Positions 24,375 to 36,313 of a stretch of DNA of 64,000 bases are shown piece after piece. The DNA comes from Siphonodentalium dalli (taxonomy: Eukaryota > Mollusca > Scaphopoda > Gadilida > Siphonodentaliidae). Positions within the stretch are counted from its first letter, which is position 1; each line of letters starts with the position of its first letter. A program made the position numbers and the translations under genes. The stretch is from assembly GCA_032622095.1 (NCBI GenBank), contig CP136069.1, positions 33,764,194 to 33,828,193 on the forward strand. The letters are read 5' to 3'. A model generated the notes under the pieces. It searched no databases, had not been told where the DNA came from, and saw nothing but the letters and a program-made list of their open reading frames with translations.

Positions 24375-24646
24375 ATTGAGTATGTTTCAGTTAGCATGTA
24401 GTAATATTTAAAGTAATATGCTAATTTTGTTTCGTTCAATATGTGCATGCGCATATGTGGGCTGGGTGTGTACAAATACTGCTCTTGGTGAAATAAAGTG
24501 TTCCCTGGCGCATCCAGTGACAAAAAAAGAGAAGCATGACCATTCCATTTCTTATATATAAATTATAATTTGTTCATGACCACGGACACTAGAACGTAAC
24601 AAAGAACATTTATATACCCGTCATTTTGTGACGGGCAACCACCTAG
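24375..24646 (+). mobile_element. Helitron 3' fragment (D) at the duplication junction
   Basis: The 3' part of Helitron C repeated at the start of unit 2, ending with hairpin CCCGTCATTTTGTGACGGG and CTAG at 24646. Confidence 0.85.
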
Positions 24647-25231
24647 TTAACCTATATTTTATATATACCTAGTAACGAAAAATCTTTGAGTGGAGCATAA
24701 ATGTCGCACAGTATAAATGTAGGCCTAATGTCATATACGTAACAAGACATTATGTTTACTGCGTCTCTCAGTTACTGTTATTATTGAGGGGAAATGTGGA
24801 TATCGAATAACCAGTTCATAGTTCAATAATCATTAATTGAACAAATGTGACATTTTAACGTCAACGTGTAGGATTTGCGTCCGGGTGGCCTCAATTAGAA
24901 ACGCACGCGCCTCGGAAAATTTCAGTAAACCGGCGTTACCTCAACTTGCTATTAATGCATTTCCTTTCGATGAGATGCATTCACTATATGACCTTCACCC
25001 TGGCGGGAGATTGAAAAATCATGGGAAACGTGAATGTTAACAATTTGCATCCAGAACCTCAATGGATGTACTTCCGGATGATGCGATCAGTTACAATACC
25101 ACTACATGACCCCCATATGTAGACTATTGTGTAACACAAACTAGTGCGAATAGTAAGATGGTGCCGTCAAAATTCGTAAATCCGTAAATTGAGGCAGTAA
25201 ACCTCGATCTAGGTTCTTCGTTATCAGTTAC

Positions 25232-25308
25232 ACAACTGCCCAGAACTCTATAGTACATGACACATGTAACTTACCTGTGTCATGTACTATAGAGTTCTGG
25301 GCAGTTGT
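25232..25308. repeat. Perfect 33-bp inverted repeat (hairpin), unit 2
   Basis: Duplicate of 21699-21775; arms identical, spacer differs by one base. Confidence 0.95.
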
Positions 25309-25580
25309 ATGTGTATGAAATGTTGCCACTATTCCCAAGGGTGCAGTCAACTGAATACTATGAACATGCGAGTTTCGACAGTTGGGTACAAGTGTTTTTT
25401 GCAGTTGTGTACGGCTCTGAACACGAGGTAGATCAGTAATACAACGGCATACAACTACAGAGTCATTGTATTCTTAGCTTCGACTACAAAACTACGAGCG
25501 AAGATTCGTCGTAACTTGTTCGCATACACTTGTCTATTAGTTGTTCTCTTCGATACTGTGTGTTTTATTCATTCTTTCGT

Positions 25581-26057
25581 TTAAAGGTACTCAATCCGAT
25601 AAAACTCCTCTCAATTACTATTTCAATGGCTTCGGAGGTCAAAAATATTTGATTCGAGTCGAGGAAGTCACACATCAAAGCTCAGATTTGTTAGATATCG
25701 ATTTTAGAAATCTATTATTTTTCATTATCGGGAATACTATCTGGCCCAGAACTCAGTCAAAATTGCGTTAAAATTACCACTTGATTTTAGAGTTATCCAT
25801 CCTTGTCTGTTTGAATAGATTTGGAGTACACATCCAGAGCAGATTACGGCAGTTATTAGTACTCATCTCGAGTTAATAACAAATTTCAAAAATCAATATC
25901 TAATAACTCTGAGCTTTGTTTGATGGGTTCCTCGACTCGAATCAAATATTTTTTACCCCCAAAGCCAAAGAAATAGTAATATAGGACCCTCTTATCGGAT
26001 TGTTGTTGTTGGAATCTGTTGAGATGGGGACCCTCTTTACGGATTGAGTACCTTTAA
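25581..26057. mobile_element. TTAA-flanked foldback MITE, unit 2 copy
   Basis: Duplicate of 22048-22513 carried by unit 2, with TTAA at 25581-25584 and 26054-26057. Confidence 0.85.
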
Positions 26058-26606
26058 ACATATTTATTAGCAATATGTATTGCGATACAAGTTTGTCATT
26101 GTGATTGGATGACACGTACGAGCCACTTATGTATAACATCCTCTCTCAACCGGTTATTATTGTGTATTCATCGGACGGAGATAACGGCGCTTTTTGGTCA
26201 CCACATATCGCCAACTTCGATTGTGGATCAGATAAATAAATATCTAAGCTCTGCGCGAAACATCAATGCCGAAAACACCTCACTATAATCCAGCAATTCG
26301 TTGAATTCGTGCAAGGCTACACCACCCCGAGCCCGAATCGAACTCAGTACTACAGAACATTATATCAAGATATAGTTGGACCATGCTCGAAAATAGCCCC
26401 CCCCCCCCCCCCCACCACCACTTTCCCCCGCACTCGGAAGTTGTACACAAATGTAGAAGTTTTATAGTATGGCCCAAGTCTACACTGAATATTGCTTTGA
26501 AAATTAAAAATCTCAACATATTCATGTCTTTTTATTACGTGTAAGTACTAATGGTTCAGGCATGCAACATTATATTGCTACATTGTTGACGCTTATTCTA
26601 ACTTAC

Positions 26607-26783
26607 CGATTCATCCAGCACAGGCATCTGTTTTTTATTCGCCAATGACATATATGCAACGTTGTCGATGCCGCCGGAAGCGATTCGTGTCCGTGTCTTG
26701 AGTCCCGGCTCTGCCATCACAATCCACCGCGTGAAATGCCGGATGCCAGATTGGCGGCCCACATGCTCATCGTGTTGATTCAC
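26607..26783 (-). CDS. iGluR exon 5A (duplicate exon in unit 2)
   Basis: 177-nt exon (59 codons), phase 0 at both ends, acceptor CAATTACTCAG and donor GAATCG/GTAAGT. The peptide starts VNQHDEHVGRQSGIRHFTRW and ends ...AYMSLANKKQMPVLDES. It differs from exon 5B at 4 of 177 bases: three amino-acid changes (Q for K at residue 3, M for V, K for T) and one silent change. Both splice sites are intact in both copies, so the two exons could be used alternatively or both included without breaking the frame. About 190 bp beginning with a poly-C run (26398 on) lies just past this exon's donor and is absent next to exon 5B. Confidence 0.85.
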
Positions 26784-27223
26784 CTGAGTAATTGAAGTCC
26801 TTTGTTAGATACATTGTGTGTTTCACTTTCTGACATGCCTATAATCGCAGCCAAACTGAAAGATGTAAGTCCAGACCCCAACAAAAACACGATACAAAAT
26901 CCATTGCAACACAGTTTCTGCTTTGTTTATAAAGCCATATAAATTAAACGTATATATACTACAAAGGACTAGCATCACTAAATTCACCCTCTTGGGACCT
27001 CATTCTGTTTAGGCCTCATCTGATCTGTAAAGTTTCTTCATTATAAAATTTATATAGAAACTTCTTCACATAGATTCTATTTATTTTTTACTTTAGTTTC
27101 TCTATATCCCCAAATTGACAGAGACACATTGCATAATAATAATGGTTCCCAATGGGTGTACATCACAATATTCCATTCGGGAACTTAAATCTGAGTTTAT
27201 GTCTCCCATAGCAGATGAGGCCA

Positions 27224-28211
27224 GAGGCGGACTGGCCGATCGGGAGACCGGGAAATTTCCCGATGGGCCGGAGGCCGGAAAAATTCTGATTCCACGTGAT
27301 TTTCTATCAAGCGAGAATCCGAGGGTTTTTTTGTACGGTTTGGGGGGGGGTATATGTGGTTGGGCCGCCCAACCACAACTTGGGCCGCAAATGAAACCGA
27401 CGTTGGCCGCCACATGTGTTGTTTAACCAGCCGTGTATCCAATAAGATGGTACTCTTCTCACATAAATTCATGAGGGCAGAGGCGGACTGCATGGCCGAT
27501 CGGGAGACCGGGAAAATTCCGGACGTGGGCCGCCACATGTGTTGTTTAACCAGCCGAATTGGCTAATCGTAATTTTGACATTAAATGAACTTGTCGGCAT
27601 CATATAACACCACGTAAAGACCCCATCAATCTCGAGATTTTAACGGTAACTCCCAGCTGTAAATCCCAAACAAATTTTTACGCACCCCTCCCCCAATTGA
27701 AATTTACAAGAAAATAGGAACGCTTCAGTTGATGCCAGTCTAGTTTATCGGATTCGAGATTTTCTTGTATAGTTTTCAAAATGTTCTCACCCCGGGCCGA
27801 ACAACCATGAACAGCCCGGTGTGTCCTGGTCTCTTGTCCGTAGCCGTGTGCATTTGTCTGGAGTTAGACCGCTAGATGTTAGATTTTATGCAATTTTTCA
27901 GGTAAAAATATCTGAATGGTCTCATACAGGGAATATATAGAACCATGGTTTATGAATATATATGATATTAGACCAGAGGTGCAAATGGAATTATGCAAAA
28001 ACATGTATTTGGTCTGCATCTGATTCAATGGGGGGGGTGCAAATGTAATTATGCCAAAAAATATGTATTTGGTCTAATTCTGATTCAAGGGGGGGGGGTG
28101 CAGTTGGAATTTTCCAAGGTGGACTGTGGACGCCCCCCCCCCCCCCCCCAAACAGATGGGCCGGTATTATATTAATTTCCCGGGCCGGTTTCTTGGCCCA
28201 GTCCGCCTCTG
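27224..28211. mobile_element. hAT-type MITE, 988 bp, in unit 2
   Basis: Terminal inverted repeats CAGAGGCGGACTGG and CCAGTCCGCCTCTG, perfect over 14 bp, flanked by the 8-bp target duplication GATGAGGC (27216-27223 and 28212-28219). Unit 1 has the empty site once at 23448-23455. Inside are an internal copy of the left end (about 27478), duplicated GTTGTTTAACCAGCCG blocks, and G/C homopolymers. No transposase. Confidence 0.96.
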
Positions 28212-28846
28212 GATGAGGCCATGCAGAATGAGGGATAGCGTCACTAAATTCACTCCTGGGAACTTCATTCTGCAAATGACAGGCAGACTAAAGTCAGACT
28301 TGCCGGTTTTAGTGTAATAATTTCTTCACTGAATGGATTCCCCCTCAGTTACACTGCAATGGTTAGTTCAATTGGAGGGATGTTCAGGGAATACAAGCAG
28401 ATGCCAGATCATATAAGTACAGAAGGATTCCTATTCATTGGTGGGAAATGTTCAGATAATATGGTCCTATTGCCGATTGTTGAACTTGTTATCTGAAAAT
28501 GTCCTATGGGGACTACTCATCAATGAGTATTTATTTTCTCTCACATTACGCTGTACTGCATAATTTCCGGGGAATTCGTCACTCGGGAGCAGCCGCGACG
28601 TAGACGCTTTCCGTCACTCTTGTTATGCACGTCATCGTGAGGGACACTTTCAACGTCGACGAATTTTCACTATTTGTTCACTTCATACTTGATAAAGGCT
28701 ACTAGATAGCCGAAAGCTCGTGTTTTTTAAAAACTCAAATGAGTCTTAAATGGTGTTACTTTATTTTATTCCCATTTATTATTGACACAGACTCATACGG
28801 CATATACTTCAATAATGTCTGAAGTATTTATAAAAGAAATGGTTAA

Positions 28847-29015
28847 ATAAAATGTCCTATGGGAACTACTCATCAATGAGTATTTATAAAAGAAATGGTT
28901 AAATAAAATGTCCTATGGGGACTACTCATCAATGAGTATTTATAAAAGAAATGGTTAAATAAAATGTCCTATGGGGACTACTCATCAATGAGTATTTATA
29001 AAAGAAATCGCTAAA
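28847..29015. repeat. 56-bp tandem repeat, three copies (unit 2)
   Basis: Same unit as 24080-24210 with one more copy, so copy number changed after the large duplication. Confidence 0.88.
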
Positions 29016-29067
29016 TAAAATGTACTAACTGATGTCAGTATGCATACTTCACACATTATATGCTTAC

Positions 29068-29261
29068 CGCCGTGAGGATACTCTCGATGCATGGGTGATC
29101 ACAGATGAACAGGACATAATAGCCTGTGCCATGGCGGCCATCAACCAATCGTGCGATGTTCGAATGGAGTTGTTCAGACGTCATCATGGCGGATGAATCG
29201 TAGATGGCGACCTTGACACCGAACTGTTCCAATGTCGACGGTGCGAATTTGATATCATATC
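29068..29261 (-). CDS. iGluR exon 4: amino-terminal domain, intact copy
   Basis: 194-nt exon. The acceptor CCATTGTAG is followed by GA, which completes A from exon 3 to an arginine codon; the donor is ACGGCG/GTAAGC, phase 0. The peptide runs RYDIKFAPSTLEQFGVKVAI then YDSSAMMTSEQLHSNIARLV and ends ...YYVLFICDHPCIESILTA. This is the second-lobe strand-helix-strand of the periplasmic-binding-protein fold. A near-identical copy of its last 120 nt lies at 24254-24373, produced by the local tandem duplication whose right breakpoint falls inside this exon at 29187/29188. Confidence 0.88.
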
Positions 29262-30984
29262 CTACAATGGATGGGGGGTTCTAGTTTTTTGCTCAGCAAA
29301 TAATTTGTTTATTTTTTTCTGATAACACAAAATGTTTTTTCTCAAGATCTATCAGAAACTTCTCTTACAAATAGGTGATTACGTACATTTAACGCATTGT
29401 TAACAGACACATGCCACTATCTGAAGTCAGGCGTGGCAGACATCGACTCTCAGCGACTAGTAATACAAGAAAACTAAGATGCATGCATCAGGTCACCCAT
29501 GAACTATTTAGCATAGAATGATTCAGTTCGGTTGCAGTTTCACAACGTTACAACTGACATACGATTACACAATACGAGCCTTGGATGTGGAACTATGTAA
29601 GAGTGAATATTAATGTTCTAAATCACATGTTTCACATTTAGTGGTAATGGGGTCGTACTTTATTAACACGCAAGTAGTGTAATTAAGTACGGGTAATTAA
29701 AAGTAACAAATCGTTTAGTTTCTATCGTATCAGCTGAAAGGGGTGAGCAGATTGCTGGTGATGAATGTTCTCGTTAGCTGCCAATATATTGTGAATATTT
29801 GTCCCGTTACGTTTATACACTGTAGCATTGGCGGGCCAGAGTGTGTTGACATGTTAATTGTTTGGTTCATTAATAACAGATCAGCAGGGATTTGTCGTGA
29901 TAACGTATACGTGGAAATATGCTACCTAAACGGTTAAATTAACGGTTGATCTATTACACCACCGTGTATAGTCGGTTTAAATAGGTATATTATATAGGGA
30001 CGTGTGCTCAATTTTGGTGTGGACCGATGATCGAAAAAAAAAATCAGAGGTTAATGTCGGCGGGCGGGAGGGCCATTTTTTCAATAATTTTTAAAGAAAT
30101 TGAGCAGTTGCAGCAGCAAAAAAAAAAGGGTGTACAATTGGCAAATGATGAGGGGCGGTGTGACGTGTAACTAGGATTGAAATTAGACATGCAATTTGAA
30201 GATTATTGGATGAGGGATGTTATATTAATTATATTAAAGGAACGAGAGGGCTTAGTTGTCGAAAATATTCATATTTGTTCCAAACACCGTAAACAGAAAA
30301 ATATTAAAACGCATACATTTTGGTTCAAATATACGATCACTATCGCTTAAACATCATGCTTACATAAAGACCTACTACATTTTACCTAAACAAGAGTCTG
30401 ATTGTGTTATAGAAGGCAGCACAATGCTACTGGCTAATCACACACAAATGGTATAAACGCTCTTTATTATTTCCAAATAAGGAATTGAGCAACAAAGAAC
30501 GCTCTTTATGTTTACCATCATAATATAAAGAAACACCAGGAAAGTAACTTTTTATGCTTTGTTTACATAACAATCGTCAAATTTACGACAATAACATACT
30601 GTTTATGATATACTTCTCATTTGTATATTAACAAAGTCTGTCTATATTTGAATATTTTTTTCGTTTGTAGCGGTTTTTGACAGGTGGAAATATGTTCACA
30701 GGATACCCACCAAGGCCTTCCGTACCTTTACGGTATACTGCAACTTTTTTTCTTTTCAATAGCAGAATACAGAATGCTATTAAGAAGTGACAGAAAACAC
30801 AGAACATTTTTTTTAATTATAAGTATTGAGCAGTAAGAAATATTTGAGTCGAGGAAACAAGTAACGAAAGGCGATATTAACATGATTTCTGTCAGAGAAT
30901 AATTGTTTACGTTCCAATGAATATTAAAATGTACTGAAAACAAACTGCTAATGGGTGCCAGACTTTCATAAACACAAATTATGT
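29262..30984. other. Intron 3, left part, non-coding
   Basis: No gene or defined element. The motif AACGCTCTTTATTATT / GAACGCTCTTTATG occurs twice near 30460-30510. Confidence 0.4.
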
Positions 30985-31270
30985 ATTAATGGTGTAACGA
31001 CATATTTCGTTCTTTAATGTCTCAAAAAAGAGGGGGTGGTGATGTTTGGATCTCTAGTTTAACGACATTTTTCGGTCTTTGTAGTTTAATGACATTTTTC
31101 GGTCTTTATAATATCTCAAGACATAGGGGGGTATTTGGATCTCTAGTTTAACGACATTTTTCGGTCTTTATAGTTTAACGACATTTTCGGTCTTTAATAT
31201 CTCAAGATACAGGGGCCCTTAGGGGGGTATTTGGATCTCTAGTTTAATGACATTTTTCGGTCTTTGATAG
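30985..31270. repeat. Tandem repeat with TAGTTTAACGACATTTTTCG motif
   Basis: About three diverged units of 90-125 bp, each with GGGGGGTATTTGGATCTCTA-like sequence and one or two copies of TTTAACGACATTTTTCGGTC. Confidence 0.85.
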
Positions 31271-32367
31271 CAAAATGGAAGAAGTACATCTTTGGAAAGA
31301 TGTGGTGGCCCTAAAAAGGAAAGTTGTTTGGTGGTCTTGAAATACAGTTTTTCTGAACAGTCTTCCTTGATTAAAGTGATGTGAAACACTCCGACAGACA
31401 CCGGGCAGAGTGATCAAATAGAAATTAAGAATAATCTTTCTCAAAGTAGTTATTTGTTACGAATATTAATTCAAATGGATGATACACAACGTCATTCTTA
31501 TATATTAGTTAAATGCAATGACTCTCGATGGCGAAATCATTTTTGTTTAATTATAGCCGATAGTTGCGCCCCGAATCGAGATGTAAATATTTACAATTTG
31601 GGGTAGTTCAGACGATGTTCTCTATGAAGTGGTGTGGTAGATTTCTTTGGAAATTTTCAGTGATGTTAGTAGAATGATAACATTCTCCAGGTTGGCAAAG
31701 TGCCTGAGCACTAACTTATCAATTTCTCGCACCCGAAAAAGTCCATAACAAGTCCATAATATGTCTTTAAGCATATATATAAATCTCCGAAAACAAAAAT
31801 TCTAAAGCATTAAACGATTTGCTATATTTCCAGGGCATATATTTCATCTGATTTTGCTTTTTGCTGATATATACTTTTTCAAGAGAAACCAGGGTAATTT
31901 GCGAGAATATTTACGAGAATCTAGATTTGGATTCTCGCCGAAATATAAGCCCAGTGTGCCTGAAGTGTGCCTAAATGGCATAAATTGTACCGTGGTTCCC
32001 ATGTTCGCCAAAGTGGCATAAATTTATTTCAGGATAATCATACTAATAGGCATTCATTTATATCACTGATATCAGGACAAAAAATAGCCATTTCCATTGC
32101 ATGGAACAGAAAAGAGCGTTATTGTTTATCGGTGTTGTTTTTGGAAGTGGTGATAGTTCAATTTTATACGACCCCCAATAAGTATTTCCGAACAAATGAA
32201 TTATTAACAAGCGTGACATGACATCATTGACGAAGATAATTAACACCGATCTACGAGAAGTAGCCAAATACCTTAAGGTAATTGACAGTCTTTCGGCTGA
32301 TATTATCTGATTATTGATAATCTCATGTTGGTATCCTGCTTCTCTATAGGAATCAGATTGCGTTTCT

Positions 32368-32500
32368 AGAGTCGGGGAGCGAGTACACCGTGGAATGCTA
32401 AAGGTGAAGGTAACTGAAGAATGACCTTCACCTGATACATGCGACACGTTATTAAAGGATGACATCCCGTTTATTTGATTTGTACATAATATCTAAATGA
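32368..32500. repeat. Dispersed repeat containing GGGGAGCGAGTACACCGTGG, copy 1
   Basis: Matches 55207-55345 over about 130 bp, including TGACCTTCACCTGATACATG and TGTTTATTTGATTTG; a third, short copy is at 57289-57316. Family unknown; internal GGTGAAGGT / ACCTTCACC could form a small stem. Confidence 0.8.
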
Positions 32501-33298
32501 CTAAATTTAGCAATCGCAGAAAATGGCAACACGCCAACTACTAGAGTAACACAACAAAGGATTATTGAAATCTCCGATTATACAAATAAACTTCGCAGGT
32601 GCGGTGGATATTTGCAGACCTGATCTTAACCATCGTGTTATCAACACAAAATAGACTATTATTTATCAAATGACATCGCCATCATAAATTAAATAAATGA
32701 AACAAGTCAATACAAATTACTCTGTCTGGACTGATAATAGGGATTTTAGGTGAAAATGTCATATTCAAGTACAATGTTTATAGTTAGTCTCATATGAAAG
32801 ATTATGAATCGCAGATCACAAAACTTTTTACAGAACAAAAAAATTCCATCTAGTTTCCTAGTTATGGTTAATCGAAGGTCGAAAAACCACTGATATTTTT
32901 TGTCACGTGGGCCTCAGTGCATTATGACTAAATAGGCTGAAGAGGAACGGCCCCAAAATGGGTGTTTTTGGGTACTTTTTCGGAATAAATTTTGCTTTAA
33001 TTTTGCATAACTTAACAAATATTTGACGGATTATGCTGAAATTTGGTACCATACCTTCGGGATAGATTTTCACATATGTCAAGGTTTTCGCGAACATCAC
33101 ACCATGTGAACTTGCCTAATTTGCATCTAATTTGCATATTATATATCTAGTTGCCGAGACTAATGAGCTGGAAATTTAATGTGAAAGCAAACAAATACCA
33201 CAATAATGAATGTAATATGGGTCTATTTCGATGATAAGGGGGCATTTTTGATCTTTAAACAATAATTTGTCCATTATAATACCAAATTTATGTATGAA

Positions 33299-34612
33299 TG
33301 AAAGTGTCAATGACACTGTAGCTCAACTTGGAAAGGGAATAATTTAATGTATTACAGTCAATGGAGCGATTATGAATGTGGAAAGTTGAATGTCTAATAC
33401 TAGTTTATAGACATGAAGAGAAAAGTAAAATCCAAGATGGCTGCTGACGGCCATGTCTTCGGCCGAATGACCCCAAAATGATTGTATCCCATCCGCATGT
33501 CATCGTTAACATCCATGACAAATTTTATGACGATCAGACTAAAGGTACGACCTGTAGCCCATGCTAAAGAATTTAGTCATACAAAGAGTAAAATCCAAGA
33601 TGGCGGCCATGCTTTTTGGACAAAAGACCCCAAAATGACTCGTTCCCATCTACATGTCATTGCTAACATCCATGACAAATTTTATGATGATCAGACTAAA
33701 GGTACGACCTGTAGCCCGTGCTAAAGAATTTAGTCATACAAAGAGTAAAATCCAAGATGGCTGCAGCGGTCATGTTTTTTGGCCGAATGACCCCAAAATT
33801 AATCGTTCCCATCTACATGTCAATATTAACATCCATGATAAATTTTATGATGATCAGACGAACAGTACGACCTGTAGCCTGTGCTAATGGATTGAATTTT
33901 GAAATCCAAGATGGCCACTGGCGGCCATGTTTTTTTTCCGAATGACCCCAAAATGACTCGTTCACATCTAGATTCCAATTTCAACAGCCACGAAAAATTT
34001 CATGATGATCAGACTCAAGCTACGACCTGTAGTCCGTGCTAAAGGATTTAGTCATACAAAGAGTAAAATCCAAGATGGCTTCTGGTGGCCATGTTTTTTG
34101 GCCGAATGACCCCAAAATGACTCGTTCCCATCTACATGGCATTATTAACATTCATGACAAATTTTATGATGATCAGACTAAAGATACGACCTGTAGCCTG
34201 TGCTAAAGGATTTAGTCATGCAAAGAGTAAAATCTAAGATGGCTGCTGGCGGCCATGTTTTTTGGCCAAATGACCCCAAAATTACTCGTTCCCATCTACA
34301 TGTCAATATTAACATCCATGACAAATTTCATGACAATAAGACGAACGGTACAGCCTGTAGCCCGTGATAATGGATTGAATTTTGAAATCCAAGATGGCCA
34401 CTGGCGGCCATGTTTTTTTTCCGAATGACCCCAAAATGACTCGTTCCCATCTACATGTCAATGTCAACATCCAGGACAAATTTCATAATAATCGGACCAA
34501 AGGAACGAACTGTAGCCCGTGCTAAAGGAAATTGTTGACGCATCACGCACACACGGACGACGGATACCAAGCCATGGCAATAGCTCAAACTTTACAAAGT
34601 AAAGTTGAGCCA
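33299..34612. mobile_element. Inserted non-autonomous element carrying a roughly 160-bp satellite
   Basis: Inserted between copies of the 330-bp repeat. The left end has TGTAGCTCAACTTGG; the right end has GACGACGGATACCAAGCC, then GGCAATAGCTCAAAC and the short hairpin ACTTTACAAAGTAAAGT. Similar 'GACGACGGACGCC...AATAGCTCA' tails are familiar to me from mollusc repeats. The core is seven satellite units with no coding capacity. Confidence 0.65.
33425..34535. repeat. Satellite, about 160-bp unit, 7 copies
   Basis: AAGATGGC recurs at 33432, 33597, 33754, 33908, 34072, 34236 and 34391. Each unit contains GAATGACCCCAAAATGACTC, CCCATCTACATGTCA and TACGACCTGTAGCCCGTGCT. Units 4 and 7 share a variant start (GAATTTTGAAATCCAAGATG), hinting at a three-unit higher-order repeat. 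Confidence 0.93.
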
Positions 34613-35339
34613 ATAAGTAATAATAGATATGCAAATTTGGCCACGCCCACTTTTTCGCAATAAATTTTGCTTTAATTTTGCATAACTTAAAAAATATTTG
34701 ACGGATTAAGCTGAAATTTGGTACATATCTTCGGGATAGATTTTCACATATGCCAAGGTCATCGCGAACATCACACCATGTGACCTTATCTAATTTGCAT
34801 ATTATATATCTAGTTACCGAGACTAATGAGCTGGAAATTTAATGTGAAAGCAAACAAATACCACAATAATGAAGGTAATATGGGTCTATTTCGATGTTAA
34901 GGGGTGATCTTTATTCTTTAAACAATAATTTGACCATTATAATACCAAATTTATGTATGAATAACTAAAAATGGATATGCAAATTAGGCCACGCCCACTT
35001 TTTCACAATAAAGTTTGCTTTAAGTTTGCATAACTTAAAAAATATTTGACGGATTAAGCTGAAATTAGGTACATATCTTCGGGATAGATTTTCACATATG
35101 CCAAGGTCATCGCGAACATCAAACCATGTGACCTTATCTAATTTGCATCTAATTTGCATATTATATATCTAGTTACCGAGACTAATGAGATGGAAAATTA
35201 ATGTGAAAGCAAACAAATACCATAATAATGAAGGTAATATGGGTCTATTTCGATGCAAAAAGGTCATTTATGATCTTTAACCAATAATTTGTCCATTATG
35301 ATTATCATACCAAATTTATCTATGAATAATTAATAATAG

Positions 35340-36313
35340 ATATGCAAATTAGGCCAAGAAACAACTACATGTACATGTATAGTTAGGTTTACTATATGCT
35401 AATAGTATCAGGAGACTTTTGAACCATTTTCAGAGACATTGATAAAAACCAATGACATTTATGAGTTATACCTACTTGTAGTCTATGCTTATGAACTATG
35501 GAACAATATGGTTTACATATAATAGTGCTGTGTTTAATTAATAATTAATCAACTATATTGAATAATCATGACAGCCCTACCATTTGAAGTTTATTTGGAA
35601 AAAAATTCTGTCTGGCTGACAGATATAAGTAAACCATGAAGAGACGCTCGCCAACTCTGGTTCAACCATTTTCCTGCCCATTGGCAGTTATTGTACTTGC
35701 ATATGTTCTGCCCCGTAAATTCTTCAAACATCCCATTGGGCCCAAAAACATCTCCCACCAGACCTCAGCGACTGGGTCCACTGGCGTGAGGCCAACCAAC
35801 CCAGCCCAAAGGCAGTGTATACTCCGCACGAGGCCTGGTGCCCGGCTGGTGGGACCAGCATAGTATGTAATATAATTGGTGTGTCGTGACATGGCCTGTC
35901 GACTGATAAAACATTGGATCTCGCTTCCATCAACCTCTCGATATATAAAAGTCATATCTTCAATATTTGAAAACAATAGCCAATAATATTTAGTGTGATT
36001 TTAAATGATAATTTCTTCATATTTGACAGGATTGTGTAAAAGATGTAGCTGAAGGCACTGGAAATTAATTATTCATTTAACGCAGTGAATTATTTGGCCT
36101 GGAATATAAAGCTGGGATTATACTGAAATAATTACATTCACTTCATTCTCTATAGACGTACAAGTATTTTGTCATTGATTTATAAAATGCTATCAAATGT
36201 ATTTAAGTAGGATAATTACAGAAGGTCAGAAGTGAACTTACAAAGTTCCAAATATTTAAAATTTAATGATATTTCCAGCTTAAATGCACTGTGATGTAAT
36301 TATAAATAATGAT
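35340..36313. other. Intron 3, non-coding stretch
   Basis: No gene or element recognised. A GC-richer patch at 35640-35870 has open frames on both strands but no family motif. Confidence 0.4.

Larger units (their letters stand above)
24375..29187. repeat. Tandem duplication unit 2
   Basis: Near-identical to unit 1 plus a hAT insertion (27224-28211), about 190 bp from 26398, a roughly 25-bp insertion near 27156, and one extra copy of a 56-bp tandem repeat near 28.9 kb. It ends inside intact exon 4. Confidence 0.95.
32971..35330. repeat. Roughly 330-bp tandem repeat, three copies, split by an insertion
   Basis: Copies at about 32971-33298, 34650-34965 and 34993-35330 share TTTGCTTTAATTTTGCATAA, TTCGGGATAGATTTTCACAT, CGAGACTAATGAG and AATATGGGTCTATTTCGATG. 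The first is separated from the second by a 1.3-kb insertion (33299-34612). Confidence 0.9.

Noticed and set aside
27102-27566. Overlapping open frames of about 100 residues on both strands.
   Set aside because: They lie in the ends of a hAT MITE and arise from its GC-rich repeats; no transposase motif.
33482-33945. Repetitive open frames in the 33.5-34 kb satellite.
   Set aside because: They follow the 160-bp satellite units and change frame between units; no family.
35636-35976. Overlapping frames on both strands in a GC-richer patch.
   Set aside because: No recognisable domain, and neither frame has splice sites linking to other exons.
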